A stretch of 64,000 nt of DNA from Arthrobacter globiformis (lineage in GTDB: Bacteria > Actinomycetota > Actinomycetes > Actinomycetales > Micrococcaceae), in contig NZ_JAUSZX010000001.1 in NCBI RefSeq assembly GCF_030818015.1, forward strand, positions 3,472,001 through 3,536,000. The letters are read 5' to 3'. Shown piece after piece: positions 16,985 through 32,861 of this stretch. Under the pieces are notes generated by a model. The model was not told where the DNA came from. It ran no database searches and worked only from the letters and a program-made list of their open reading frames with translations. The stretch's first letter is position 1. Each line of letters starts with the position of its first letter. The position numbers were made by a program, and so were the translations under genes.

Positions 16985-17809
16985 CTAGCGGGAGGCTGCA
17001 GTTCGGATGCGCCGGATCAGGGACGGCGGCAGGTAGTACATCATGTACAGGGCCGCACGGAATGCCGTGTTGCGGATCAGTTGGCTGCCCGCAGACTTCC
17101 CCAGCAGCAGGGCGAGGTCCTTGCGGCCGGCATATACAGTCTTGACGTAGGACGCGCGGGGATGTACGCCCCGGCTGGTTTGGTCGGGGTGGATGCGGTA
17201 CTCGACGACGTCGGCCTCGAGGACCGCCATGCGTCCGCGCAGCGCCAGGCGCAGCCAGAGGTCGTAATCTTCCATCTGCCGCAGCGGCTTATACCCGCCC
17301 ACCGCCCGGTAGTCAGTGGCACGGAACATGATCGCCGACTGGACGAGAACGTTCTGCTCGAGCAGCTTTCCCCGCACGTCAGCGCCTGATGCGTGTCCGA
17401 ACGCTCCGATTCGCGCGCCTTCCTCATCAATCCACGGCGTCTGGCCGGTCACGGCCACGGTGTCCGGATGCTCACGCAGGTACGCGACCTGCCGGGCAAA
17501 TCGGCCGGGCAGTGCGACGTCGTCGGAGTCCAGCCGGGCAATGAATTCGCCCCGGGCATGCTTGCACGCCTCGCGAAGGGCATGCCCCACGCCTTGGGAA
17601 TTCGTACCGTGGACCAGCCGCACCCGCGGGTCGGAGGCCCATTCCGTGCCCGGGGCCAGTTCCACCCCGTCAAGGTAGAGGATCAGCTCGAAGCTGGCGC
17701 CGGTCTGGTCTAAAACGGAGCTAACCGCCCGGTCCAGCCACCGGTGCATGCTGTTGGTCGGTATGATCAGCGAGACATCCACCATGGGTTCTACCGGCTC
17801 TGCGGCCAT
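16985..17809 (-). CDS. Family 2 glycosyltransferase
   Basis: This is a GT-A fold transferase of about 274 residues. Motifs: VDVSLIIPTNSMHRWLDRAV (nucleotide-sugar domain start), FIARLDSDDVALPGRFARQV (the DxD region) and QMEDYDLWLRLALRG (the ED/W acceptor region). These are typical of family 2 enzymes that add sugars to surface glycans. The ATG at 17809 lies one base after the DUF2304 stop. A longer frame to 17857 would overlap that gene. No transmembrane anchor is seen apart from a weakly hydrophobic C-terminus. The acceptor and sugar are unknown. Confidence 0.87.
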   Translation of the reverse strand: MAAEPVEPMVDVSLIIPTNSMHRWLDRAVSSVLDQTGASFELILYLDGVELAPGTEWASDPRVRLVHGTNSQGVGHALREACKHARGEFIARLDSDDVALPGRFARQVAYLREHPDTVAVTGQTPWIDEEGARIGAFGHASGADVRGKLLEQNVLVQSAIMFRATDYRAVGGYKPLRQMEDYDLWLRLALRGRMAVLEADVVEYRIHPDQTSRGVHPRASYVKTVYAGRKDLALLLGKSAGSQLIRNTAFRAALYMMYYLPPSLIRRIRTAASR

Positions 17810-17810
17810 A

Positions 17811-18164
17811 TTATTTGCCGTCCGTTTCCCAGACTCTCGGAGTCTCGTCGATGGCAATCCTCCGCGACAGCTTCGTCAGCGAGATCTCGGTCTGGCGAAA
17901 CCGCTGGTACGTCGTGGCCATGAAGATCAAGAGCCATACAACGACGCCGTAAAGCACGAGGTCGGTTCCGCGGCCGATTCCGAACCATCCGGCGACGGTG
18001 GTCAACATCTGCGGAAAGAAGATTGAAAGCGCGGCCACGAAAGTGAAGACCATCAACATGAGGCGGCGGATTGCCAGGTGCCTTGCGTTGGACCCGCCCC
18101 GCATGAGGATCATCGCGACGAGGACGACAGCGAGGACCAGGATGAGCTGGATGACGATTAGCAT
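17811..18164 (-). CDS. DUF2304 small membrane protein
   Basis: This 117-residue protein has three hydrophobic segments (about 3-20, 33-58 and 70-87) and a charged C-terminal tail with coiled-coil tendency (YQRFRQTEISLTKLSRRIAI). This layout matches DUF2304, small membrane proteins often encoded next to dolichyl-phosphate-mannose-synthase-like GT2 enzymes. A role as membrane partner of the adjacent GT2 is an inference from that habit. It sits between two GT2 genes with gaps of three bases and one base. Confidence 0.8.
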   Translation of the reverse strand: MLIVIQLILVLAVVLVAMILMRGGSNARHLAIRRLMLMVFTFVAALSIFFPQMLTTVAGWFGIGRGTDLVLYGVVVWLLIFMATTYQRFRQTEISLTKLSRRIAIDETPRVWETDGK

Positions 18165-18167
18165 TTA

Positions 18168-18833
18168 TTACCTCAAAAACAGTTCCGCGAGAATGTTGAC
18201 CGAGTTCAGCAGGGACTGGCCCTTGGCCTTCGAGTAATCCGTGTAGATGATCTCTACGGGGTGTTCCACATAGCGGGGCTTCATCGTGGCCAGCCGGTTC
18301 ACCAGTTCCGAGGCGTGGGCCATGCGGTTCTGGGTCAGGTTGATGTTTCGGGCGACGTAGGGATTGAAGGCACGCAGCCCGTTGTGGGCGTCCGTCAGGT
18401 CCAGACCGGTGGACAGTTTGGATTGCAGTGCGGCTGTTTTGAGCACGATCCGCTTCATGGGCGACAACTTGGTCCGGTCATCGAGGAACCGGGAGCCGAG
18501 CACGATGTCCGCCTCATCGCTGAGGACACGGCTCGCCATCTCGAACGCGTCAGAGACTTTGTGTTGCCCGTCGGCGTCGAAGGTCACAATGCACCCGAGC
18601 TTCGGATCCTGCAGCGCGTACTCGATGCCGGTCTGGAGCGCGGCCCCCTGGCCAAGGTTGATGGGGTGCTGCACCACCACGGCACCCGCCTCCCGGGCGA
18701 TCTGCGCCGACTTGTCCGAGCTGCCATCATCCACGCACACCACGTACGGGAAAACGGGCAGGAGACCTCGGATTACATCGGCGACAACGGTGCCTTCGTT
18801 GTACATAGGAATGACAATCCACGTTCGATTCAC
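18168..18833 (-). CDS. Polyprenyl-phosphate sugar synthase-like GT2
   Basis: This is a GT2 enzyme of 221 residues resembling dolichol-phosphate mannose synthases: IVIPMYNEGTVVADVI, CVDDGSSDKSAQIA, NLGQGAALQTGIEYAL, IVTFDADGQH (the DxD) and GSRFLDDR. Such enzymes load a polyprenyl phosphate with a hexose for extracytoplasmic transferases. The GTG start at 18833 has GGGAG nine bases upstream; the ATG at 18851 lacks an SD. With DUF2304 downstream and a large polytopic protein divergent to it, it may feed a lipid-linked sugar to a GT-C-type enzyme. Confidence 0.87.
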   Translation of the reverse strand: MNRTWIVIPMYNEGTVVADVIRGLLPVFPYVVCVDDGSSDKSAQIAREAGAVVVQHPINLGQGAALQTGIEYALQDPKLGCIVTFDADGQHKVSDAFEMASRVLSDEADIVLGSRFLDDRTKLSPMKRIVLKTAALQSKLSTGLDLTDAHNGLRAFNPYVARNINLTQNRMAHASELVNRLATMKPRYVEHPVEIIYTDYSKAKGQSLLNSVNILAELFLR

Positions 18834-18946
18834 TGGACTAGTCTCCCACATTGGGAACAGGGGCCGGGGACGGCGCTGAGCGCCCGTGCTGCTTACAGTA
18901 TTGTTGGCAACTGGCCTTATTTCCCTGAAACCGTCGAGGAGCCTCC

Positions 18947-21010
18947 ATGCCCTGGGTGACATTCCTGCCCGTTCTGCTGCTTGCCGCAGTGATCTTCCTC
19001 GGGCCGGGACTGTTGGTCATGCGCGGGGCGGGGGTAAGGGGTCTTCCCCTCTTCGCGGTCTCCGGTCCGACGACGGTCACCATCGCCAGCGCCGTTGCTG
19101 TGGCGGCCCCCTACGCCGGTGTCGGCTACGGGATCGTCCCCGTTGCTGCCTGTGCCCTCGTCCTCACGGTCACGGCTCTCGTGCTGCGCTATGTCCTGGC
19201 CATGCGGGGCATTGTGTTCGGCGCCCAGCCCCGGAAGTCGTTCATAAACGCCGCGCAGGACGGTGCGGACACGGGGCCAATCCTGACGCCAGGGCAGGAA
19301 TGGGTCAGGCGCGGTGCGATCGTTGCCGCGTTCGCCGTACCGGCGGTCATCATCGCCGTGCGGTTTGCACGGATCATCGGCGCGCCCGGCAACATCTCGC
19401 AAACGTACGACAACATTTTCCATCTGAATGCCATCGGTCATATCCTGATCACCGGGTCGGGGTCGTCCCTGACGCTCGGAAACCTCACCACAGCTTCCGC
19501 GGCGTTCTACCCGGCCGCGTGGCACGATCTGATCGCACTCGTCGCGTCAACAGCGTCAGTCTCAGTGCCGGAAGCCATCAGCGCCGGCAATATCGTCATT
19601 GCCGCAGTCATGTGGCCGCTGGGCATGATGTACCTGATCAGCCGGATCTCCAGTGGACACGTCCTGCCCATGCTGTTGACGGGGGCACTGGCTGCGGGCT
19701 TCAGCTCCTTTCCCTACCTCATGGTTGACTTCGGGGTTCTGTACCCCAACCTGTTGGCGATCGCCATCATGCCGGTGGCACTGGCGCTGACCGTTGATCT
19801 CCTCGGCCTCAACCCGACGAAGCGGCGAATTGTGCCGGTCCTCTGCCAGGGCATCCTCATCCTCCCCGGCCTGGCCCTGGCGCATCCGAGTTTCGTCGTT
19901 GCCTTGTTTGGGCTGGCCCTCCCGCTGCTGCTGACCAAGCTCGTCCGGCTCGCCGCCGGCTTCAGGCGCGGAGAGACCTCGGGCCGGCAGTTGATTGGCT
20001 TTACAGTCCTGACAGCCGTGTTCATTCCGCTGGTTTTCATCGTGTGGGACATGGCCGGCCAGAGCCTCACGTCGTCACGCTGGCAGCCCTATCAGACGGT
20101 TTCTCAGGCCATCGGTGAGGTTCTTGGCGCCGGCCCCCAAGGAAGGCATGTTTCCCTAGTGATGTTCGTGATGCTCGTGGCGGGACTTGTCGCCTCCATC
20201 GCGCGCCGCAGGCTCGTATGGGTGCTGGGCATGGCCTTTATTGCTGCCGGACTTTTCATCGTGGCGTCCGCCCTTCCCCCGAGCGAGACCCGGCACTTCC
20301 TGACCGGAGTTTGGTACAACGACTCATTCCGCCTCGCCGCGATGCTGCCCGTCGTCCTGCTGCCCTTGGCTGTGCTGGGAGGCGAAAGCATTCTGCGCGG
20401 AGCTGCCGCCATATCCACGCGGCAGCGGATGGGCGAGACGGCCAGCAGGATGCTGCGCCTTCCCCGCGCCACGGCCTTAGACAAGATTGCGCCCGCCGCC
20501 GTTCTGCTCGCGGGGGTGTTCGCCATTGCCGTGGGTGCACAGTTCGGTGCTGTCGGAAAAGAACAGGTCTTTGCGTCGGCCAACTACAGGACAGGGCCCC
20601 GTGCCCCGCTCGTGTCTACCGACGAGCGGGCACTCCTGGAGCGCCTGCCCAGCCACGTTCCAGCCGGGGCCACCGTCTACGGCGATCCCTGGACCGGGGC
20701 TTCACTGACGGAGGGACTGTCGCTGCGCCGCTCTGTATCCCCGCATATCGTGGGCCGGCGTACCCCGGACGAACTGGTCATCCTGAGCAGGATCGACGAG
20801 GCTGGCGTCAATCCGCTGGTGTGTCCGGCCGTGAAGAGGCTAAATGTGCAGTTCGCCCTCATCTTCGACGACCACGAGGTGCACGGCGGAGCCCACCCCA
20901 ACACCGCCATGGACAAGGCTGACAGCGCGCCTGGGCTGAAGCTCGTTGATCAGCAAGGACCGGCCCGGCTTTACCAGGTGACCGGTTGCGGCCCGCTGGG
21001 GAACCAGTAG
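18947..21010 (+). CDS. DUF6541-type polytopic membrane protein
   Basis: The 687-residue product has about 13-14 hydrophobic segments and a soluble C-terminal domain (about 540-687). Between segments four and five is a loop with YDNIFHLNAI (Asp155, His159), placed like the catalytic acidic loop of GT-C glycosyltransferases. The C-terminal domain includes LERLPSHVPAGATVYGDPW. The family (DUF6541) has no assigned reaction that I know of. The start has GAGGAG five bases upstream. The gene is divergent from the polyprenyl-sugar-synthase-like gene and ends at a strong terminator. A GT-C-like transferase in glycopolymer assembly is my inference. Confidence 0.8.
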   Translation: MPWVTFLPVLLLAAVIFLGPGLLVMRGAGVRGLPLFAVSGPTTVTIASAVAVAAPYAGVGYGIVPVAACALVLTVTALVLRYVLAMRGIVFGAQPRKSFINAAQDGADTGPILTPGQEWVRRGAIVAAFAVPAVIIAVRFARIIGAPGNISQTYDNIFHLNAIGHILITGSGSSLTLGNLTTASAAFYPAAWHDLIALVASTASVSVPEAISAGNIVIAAVMWPLGMMYLISRISSGHVLPMLLTGALAAGFSSFPYLMVDFGVLYPNLLAIAIMPVALALTVDLLGLNPTKRRIVPVLCQGILILPGLALAHPSFVVALFGLALPLLLTKLVRLAAGFRRGETSGRQLIGFTVLTAVFIPLVFIVWDMAGQSLTSSRWQPYQTVSQAIGEVLGAGPQGRHVSLVMFVMLVAGLVASIARRRLVWVLGMAFIAAGLFIVASALPPSETRHFLTGVWYNDSFRLAAMLPVVLLPLAVLGGESILRGAAAISTRQRMGETASRMLRLPRATALDKIAPAAVLLAGVFAIAVGAQFGAVGKEQVFASANYRTGPRAPLVSTDERALLERLPSHVPAGATVYGDPWTGASLTEGLSLRRSVSPHIVGRRTPDELVILSRIDEAGVNPLVCPAVKRLNVQFALIFDDHEVHGGAHPNTAMDKADSAPGLKLVDQQGPARLYQVTGCGPLGNQ

Positions 21011-21022
21011 TTTTAACCGACA

Positions 21023-21068
21023 AAAATAGGCCCCCGTCCGTCCGATTGGACGCACGGGGGCCTATTTT
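21023..21068. terminator. Bidirectional rho-independent terminator
   Basis: A 15-bp perfect outer stem (AAAATAGGCCCCCGT pairing with 21054-21068) continues, after one mismatch, into a five-bp inner stem with a GATT loop. A/T runs lie at both ends. It sits between convergent genes ending at 21010 and 21116, so it can serve both strands. Confidence 0.92.
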
Positions 21069-21115
21069 GTCCTACCAAGCGGGCAAGGCATATGCCCCGG
21101 GGGATATCGCGTTAG

Positions 21116-21841
21116 CTAACTCCGCAACGTGGCCACTGCCTGTTCGATGGGACCATCAAATGTGACATTTCCCCGGTCGAGGAGGATTCCGCGGTCACAA
21201 ATCCGGGAAACCAAGTCCAGGTCGTGGCTCACCACCACGAGGGTCTTACCCTCCGCCGCCAGCTCTTGAATCTTTTCGATGCACTTCTTCTGGAACGGCT
21301 CGTCACCAACCGCCAGGATCTCATCCACCAGGAAGACTTCCGGATCCGTGTGGACGGCTACGGAAAAGGCCAACCGCAAGTACATTCCCGACGAGTAGAA
21401 CTTCACTTCGGTGTCGATGAATTTCCCGATTTCGGCGAATTCAACGATGGAGTCGAAGCGCTCGTTGATTTGTTCCTCGGTCATGCCAAGGATTGCCCCG
21501 TTGAGGTATACGTTGTCCCGGCCCGACAGGTCATGGTGGAAACCTGCACCTACCTCAATGAGACCGGCTACACGGCCGCGCGTCCGCACGGTTCCGTTGT
21601 CGGGCACCATCACACCGGAAATGTGTTTCAGCAGTGTCGATTTGCCGGATCCGTTGAAGCCAAGGAGGGCCACGGCCTCACCCTGGCCTATTTCCAGTGA
21701 AACGTCATGCAGTGCGTGAAACTTTTCCGAAAGATCGCCCTTGCGGCCTTTGGCCAGCCAGACGATGGCTTCCTTGATAGACCGTGTGTGGCGCAGCACG
21801 AACTGTTTGTTGATGTTCTTGACTTCGATGGCGGTGGTCAA
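21116..21841 (-). CDS. wzt: Wzt-like polysaccharide ABC exporter ATPase
   Basis: This is the nucleotide-binding subunit of an ABC-2 polysaccharide exporter. Motifs: LLGFNGSGKSTLL (Walker A), YSSGMYLRLAFSVAVH (signature variant) and VFLVDEILAVGDEPFQKKC (Walker B plus the family-specific AVGD). At 241 residues it lacks the C-terminal carbohydrate-binding domain of O-antigen Wzt proteins, like galactan exporters of mycobacteria or TagH cores. The chosen start is a TTG with AGGAG seven bases upstream, just past the wzm stop; a longer frame to 21871 overlaps wzm. Confidence 0.92.
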   Translation of the reverse strand: MTTAIEVKNINKQFVLRHTRSIKEAIVWLAKGRKGDLSEKFHALHDVSLEIGQGEAVALLGFNGSGKSTLLKHISGVMVPDNGTVRTRGRVAGLIEVGAGFHHDLSGRDNVYLNGAILGMTEEQINERFDSIVEFAEIGKFIDTEVKFYSSGMYLRLAFSVAVHTDPEVFLVDEILAVGDEPFQKKCIEKIQELAAEGKTLVVVSHDLDLVSRICDRGILLDRGNVTFDGPIEQAVATLRS

Positions 21842-21842
21842 G

Positions 21843-22710
21843 TTAGAGCTCCTGTGCAAAACGGCCCTCAAGCCGTCGGAAAGTCAGCTGCCCTATGAGC
21901 AGGATGCCGGCAGAGACGAGCAGCGCCACTGGCATCCAGACAGAGAGCAGGTTCGGGGGTAACGGAGCGCTGCCGTCCGTCGTCGAGAGCCAAAACGCAT
22001 AGTGGAACGATTCCACGCCCACCGTAATGGGGTTGAACTGGTAAACGGTGAACCAGAATTCACCCAGCTTGTCCGCAACCATGGTCCACGCGTACATCAC
22101 GGGGGAAGCCCAGGTCGCCACCATGAGCAGCATGTCGACGAAGTTCTCTGAGTCCCGGAAGTAGACGTTGACTGCGCCGAAGAGCAGGCCGAGGCCTGTC
22201 GCCAGCAGGCCGACTATCGCGAACCCGCCCACTGCCGCAGCCAGTTGCAGGAATGACGGGTGCCATCCTGCGTAAAGGCACGCCGCGACGAGGATGACGA
22301 GCTGCGGAAAGAAATGCACCGCAGAGACCCATACCGAGGCCACCGGGAACAGCTCCCGCGGAAGATAGATCTTCTTGATGAGCCCCCCGTTGTTCACGAT
22401 GGAGCGGGAAGCGTTCCCCAGTGCCTCGCTGAAAAAGTTGATCAGCACGATTCCGGAGAACAGATAGATCGCATAATTGGGAAGGCCGTCCGGGTTCCGG
22501 GGACTGTTCTCAAGGCCCAGGAACACACCGAGCGCAATGTAGAACACAATGAACTGCACACCGGGCTTCACATACGACCACAGCAGCCCCAGCACGGAAC
22601 CCCTGTACCTGACCTTCAGCTCTTTGCGGACCAGCAGCTTGAGCAAGAACCTCGTCCGGAAGACCTCGGCGAGCCCGCCGCCGACTCCGGGGCGGGCCAG
22701 CTCCTCCGTG

Positions 22711-22721
<11 letters not shown>
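21843..22721 (-). CDS. wzm: Wzm-like polysaccharide ABC exporter permease
   Basis: This is an ABC-2 type membrane subunit of 292 residues with six membrane segments. The amphipathic N-terminus LLKLLVRKELKVRYRGSVLG precedes the first segment, as in Wzm/TagG. PREPF-like LPRELFPVASVWV and VYFRDSENFVDMLLM are family features. With Wzt it would export a lipid-linked polymer built in the cytoplasm. It overlaps glfT2 by 11 bp upstream and is coupled to wzt downstream, which points to a galactofuranose-containing polymer. Confidence 0.93.
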
Positions 22722-30264
<7,543 letters not shown>

Positions 30265-30268
<4 letters not shown>

Positions 30269-30762
30269 AGCGCCGGCGGATCGGAAGCGGCGCGGGAGGC
30301 GAAACGAATCACGCGTTTGTCGAACAGCAGGACGATGGCCGTGGCGGCCGGGATCAGCATCGCGGCGCCGGCCACCGGGAGTCCGCCAGTGAGCGTGGGG
30401 AAGCCAATGGTCAGCACGAACAGCTGAGCGACCAGTGCACCAGCCCGCGGCCAGCGGAAGCCCCGGAACAGGAACACGGCAACGGCAAACAGCCACGATG
30501 CAAAGGCCAGCAGCAGGCCGAGCGTGAAAACGGCACCCCAAAAGGACATCACAGGCGCCCCACTGGCGAGCTGGAATCCGTACCAGGCTGCCGCGGCCAG
30601 CAGGGCCGTGGCCTCGGCGCCCACAATCCCGGAGATTACGGCGACGGCGCGGGGACGGAGGGGGCTCGAAGGCTTTGTTCCGGCTGAGCCCCGGTTCTCC
30701 GGCAATCCACTGTCTCCGGCGTCAGCGAGCGGGCCGGACGGGTCTTTTGGGGGTCTTGACAC
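30265..30762 (-). CDS. Small membrane protein of unknown function
   Basis: The 165-residue protein has a polar N-terminus (about 1-38) and four hydrophobic segments (about 40-62, 72-98, 105-125 and 128-147). I do not recognise a family motif. It starts at a GTG without a convincing SD and ends by overlapping the stop of the FtsK-like gene tail-to-tail by four bases. There is therefore no room for a terminator between them. Confidence 0.6.
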
Positions 30763-30902
30763 ACTGGCACACTACCCGAGATAGTCGACACACGGCGGGG
30801 CTGTTCGCCGATGTGATGCATCGCTCACGTTTCTTGGGGATTTCGTGGCCCACTACCCCTTGTTTACACAGCGTTAACATGAAACGCTTGATCCAGATGA
30901 CC

Positions 30903-30926
30903 AAGGGGGCCCTGCAGGGCCCCTTT
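30903..30926. terminator. GC-rich hairpin upstream of whiB1
   Basis: AAGGGGGCCC pairs with 30917-30926 around a TGCA loop (10 bp including one G-T pair), followed by only a three-T run. It lies about 70 bp before whiB1, 15 bp ahead of the CRP-like site. No rightward gene ends just upstream. It may end read-through from 26099-30268 or a short leader/small RNA. Confidence 0.45.
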
Positions 30927-30940
30927 CCTATGTAAGCCCT

Positions 30941-30956
30941 AGTGAATATTTTCACA
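30941..30956. promoter_or_regulatory. CRP-type operator upstream of whiB1
   Basis: AGTGAATATTTTCACA has both half-sites of TGTGA-N6-TCACA except the first base. It lies 40-55 bp before the whiB1 ATG and eight bases ahead of a TTGACT that could be a -35. In M. tuberculosis whiB1 is known to be controlled by the cAMP receptor protein through upstream sites of this type, so the match is probably functional. Confidence 0.75.
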
Positions 30957-30995
30957 AAGGGTATTGACTTCCCAGGAATGGAGTGACTGATCAGC

Positions 30996-31244
30996 ATGGA
31001 TTGGCGTAACCGCGCGGCCTGCCTCGACAAGGACCCGGAGCTGTTTTTCCCCGTGGGCAACACTGGCCCGGCACTTTTGCAGATCGAAGAAGCCAAGAGC
31101 GTCTGCCGCCGGTGCCCGGTCGTTGACACCTGCCTGCAGTGGGCGCTGGAGTCCGGACAGGATGCCGGCGTGTGGGGCGGCATGAGCGAGGACGAGCGCC
31201 GTGCACTAAAGCGCCGGGCCGCCAGGGCCCGCCGCGCTTCCTGA
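30996..31244 (+). CDS. whiB1: WhiB1-type iron-sulfur transcription factor
   Basis: This 82-residue Wbl protein has the four cluster-binding cysteines Cys9, Cys37, Cys40 and Cys46, at the positions I recall for M. tuberculosis WhiB1. It also has the GVWGGMSEDERRALKRR turn and basic tail. WhiB1 binds an NO-sensitive [4Fe-4S] cluster and works with the principal sigma factor. The length and the start sequence MDWRNRAACLDKDPELFFP are diagnostic. It is convergent with pdtaS across a shared terminator, the same pairing as Rv3219-Rv3220c, and carries a CRP-like operator upstream. Confidence 0.96.
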   Translation: MDWRNRAACLDKDPELFFPVGNTGPALLQIEEAKSVCRRCPVVDTCLQWALESGQDAGVWGGMSEDERRALKRRAARARRAS

Positions 31245-31306
31245 CGCGGCACCAAAGCACTAAGCCGCTAAGCTAATTGGCCCCACAACAGTAAACGCAT
31301 CAGAGC

Positions 31307-31352
31307 AAAAAGCGACGGCCGCGGACCCATAGTCCGCGGCCGTCGCCTTTTT
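31307..31352. terminator. Bidirectional terminator between whiB1 and pdtaS
   Basis: A 15-bp perfect stem, GCGACGGCCGCGGAC (31312-31326) with 31332-31346, closes a five-base loop. It is bordered by an A-run on the left and a T-run on the right. It separates convergent genes and can stop transcription in both directions. Confidence 0.92.
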
Positions 31353-31356
31353 CGTA

Positions 31357-32826
31357 TCAGCGGTTTGCCAGGCTCAGCACAATCTGCACCGCAGTACCGC
31401 CGCCCTCGCGGGGCTGCCACTGGATGGTGCCGCCGAGTTCGCTCGTGACCAGCGTCCGGACAATCTGAAGCCCGAGGCCCTCCACATGCGGCGTCTCCGG
31501 CAGGCCAACGCCGTCGTCCGCCACGGTGACGGTGAGCAGTTCCTCGCCGTCGTCGCCTGCCGAACGGTCGGCAAGCAGCCACACCGTGCCCGTGCGTCCC
31601 TCCAGCCCGTGCTCAACAGCGTTGGTGACGAGCTCGTTGATCACCAGTGCCAGCGGCGTCGCGAAGTCGCTGGGAAGCTCACCGAACAACCCTGACCGCT
31701 GCGTCCGCACCTGCTGGGACGGTGAAGCCACTTCTGCGGAAAGACGGAACTGCCGTCCGATGAGTTCATCAAAGTCAACGCTCTGGGTCAGCCCCTGCGA
31801 GAGCGTCTCGTGCACAAGAGCAATTGTTGCCACACGACGCATGGCCTGTTCCAGCCCCTGCTTTGCCTCGTCGCTGACCATTCGGCGGGACTGCATGCGC
31901 AGCAGCGCGGCAACAGTCTGCAGATTGTTCTTGACCCGGTGGTGGATTTCACGGATGGTGGCATCCTTCGTGACCAGCTCCATCTCGCGGCGTCGCAGTT
32001 CGGACACGTCACGGCAGAGGACCAGCGCACCGAAGCGCTGCTGCTCGTCGCGGAGCGGGATGGCGCGCAGCGACAGGCTGACGCCGCGGGATTCAATCTC
32101 GCTGCGCCACGGCATCCGGCCGGTGACAACGAGCGGCAGCGTCTCGTCCACCATGCGGCGGTCCCTCAGCAGGCCCGCCGTGACCTCGGCCAGGGAGCGC
32201 CCCTCGAGTGATTCGCCGTCGCCGAGGCGCCGGAAGGCCGAGACCCCGTTCGGGCTGGCGTACTGCACGATCCCCTCCGCGTCGAGGCGGATCAGCCCGT
32301 CGCCCACGCGCGGGGCGCCGCGGCGGGAGCCGGTGGGCGAGGCGAAGTCCGGCCAGAGCCCCAGTGTGCCCATGCGCAGCAGGTCATAGGCACACTGGCG
32401 GTAGGTCAGCTCCAGCCTGGACGGCATCCGGGAGCTGGAGAGGTCCATGTGGGAGGTGACCACCGCCAGCGTACGGCCGTTCCTGACCATCGGCACGGCT
32501 TCAACCCGCAAAGCCATGTCGCTGCTCCAGTTCGTCTCACTGGAACGCTCAATAGTGCGGCTCTCCCACGCCTTATCCACCAGCGGCTGCAGGTCCGAGC
32601 GAATGCCCTCCCCGACAAAGTCGGCGTGGAACACCGTATGTGTCGTGGAGGGCCTAACGTGTGCCAGGGCAACATAGCCGTGCTCCGGATGGGGAAACCA
32701 CAGGGCGAGGTCGGCAAACGCTAGATCGGCCACCATCTGCCAGTCGCCCACCAGGAGGTGCAGCCACTCGGCATCCCCCGGCCCGAAATCAGCGTGCTCC
32801 CTGATGGGGTCCGTAAAGATTGCCAC
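31357..32826 (-). CDS. pdtaS: Sensor histidine kinase PdtaS
   Basis: This is a soluble histidine kinase of 489 residues. It has an N-terminal GAF-like domain (about 1-150), a PAS domain (about 175-285), the HisKA_2 dimerisation helix with IREIHHRVKNNLQTVAALLR (His295 or His296 phosphorylated) and an HATPase domain (NELVTNAVEHGLEG, VADDGVGLPE, GLGLQIVRTLV). In mycobacteria PdtaS signals to PdtaR, an ANTAR antiterminator; no PdtaR is in the window. The GTG start has GGAGG four bases upstream. Its neighbour whiB1 matches the mycobacterial order. Confidence 0.93.
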   Translation of the reverse strand: MAIFTDPIREHADFGPGDAEWLHLLVGDWQMVADLAFADLALWFPHPEHGYVALAHVRPSTTHTVFHADFVGEGIRSDLQPLVDKAWESRTIERSSETNWSSDMALRVEAVPMVRNGRTLAVVTSHMDLSSSRMPSRLELTYRQCAYDLLRMGTLGLWPDFASPTGSRRGAPRVGDGLIRLDAEGIVQYASPNGVSAFRRLGDGESLEGRSLAEVTAGLLRDRRMVDETLPLVVTGRMPWRSEIESRGVSLSLRAIPLRDEQQRFGALVLCRDVSELRRREMELVTKDATIREIHHRVKNNLQTVAALLRMQSRRMVSDEAKQGLEQAMRRVATIALVHETLSQGLTQSVDFDELIGRQFRLSAEVASPSQQVRTQRSGLFGELPSDFATPLALVINELVTNAVEHGLEGRTGTVWLLADRSAGDDGEELLTVTVADDGVGLPETPHVEGLGLQIVRTLVTSELGGTIQWQPREGGGTAVQIVLSLANR

Positions 32827-32861
32827 TGCACCTCCAGTTTTTCGACGGCGGGACCGGTGTC

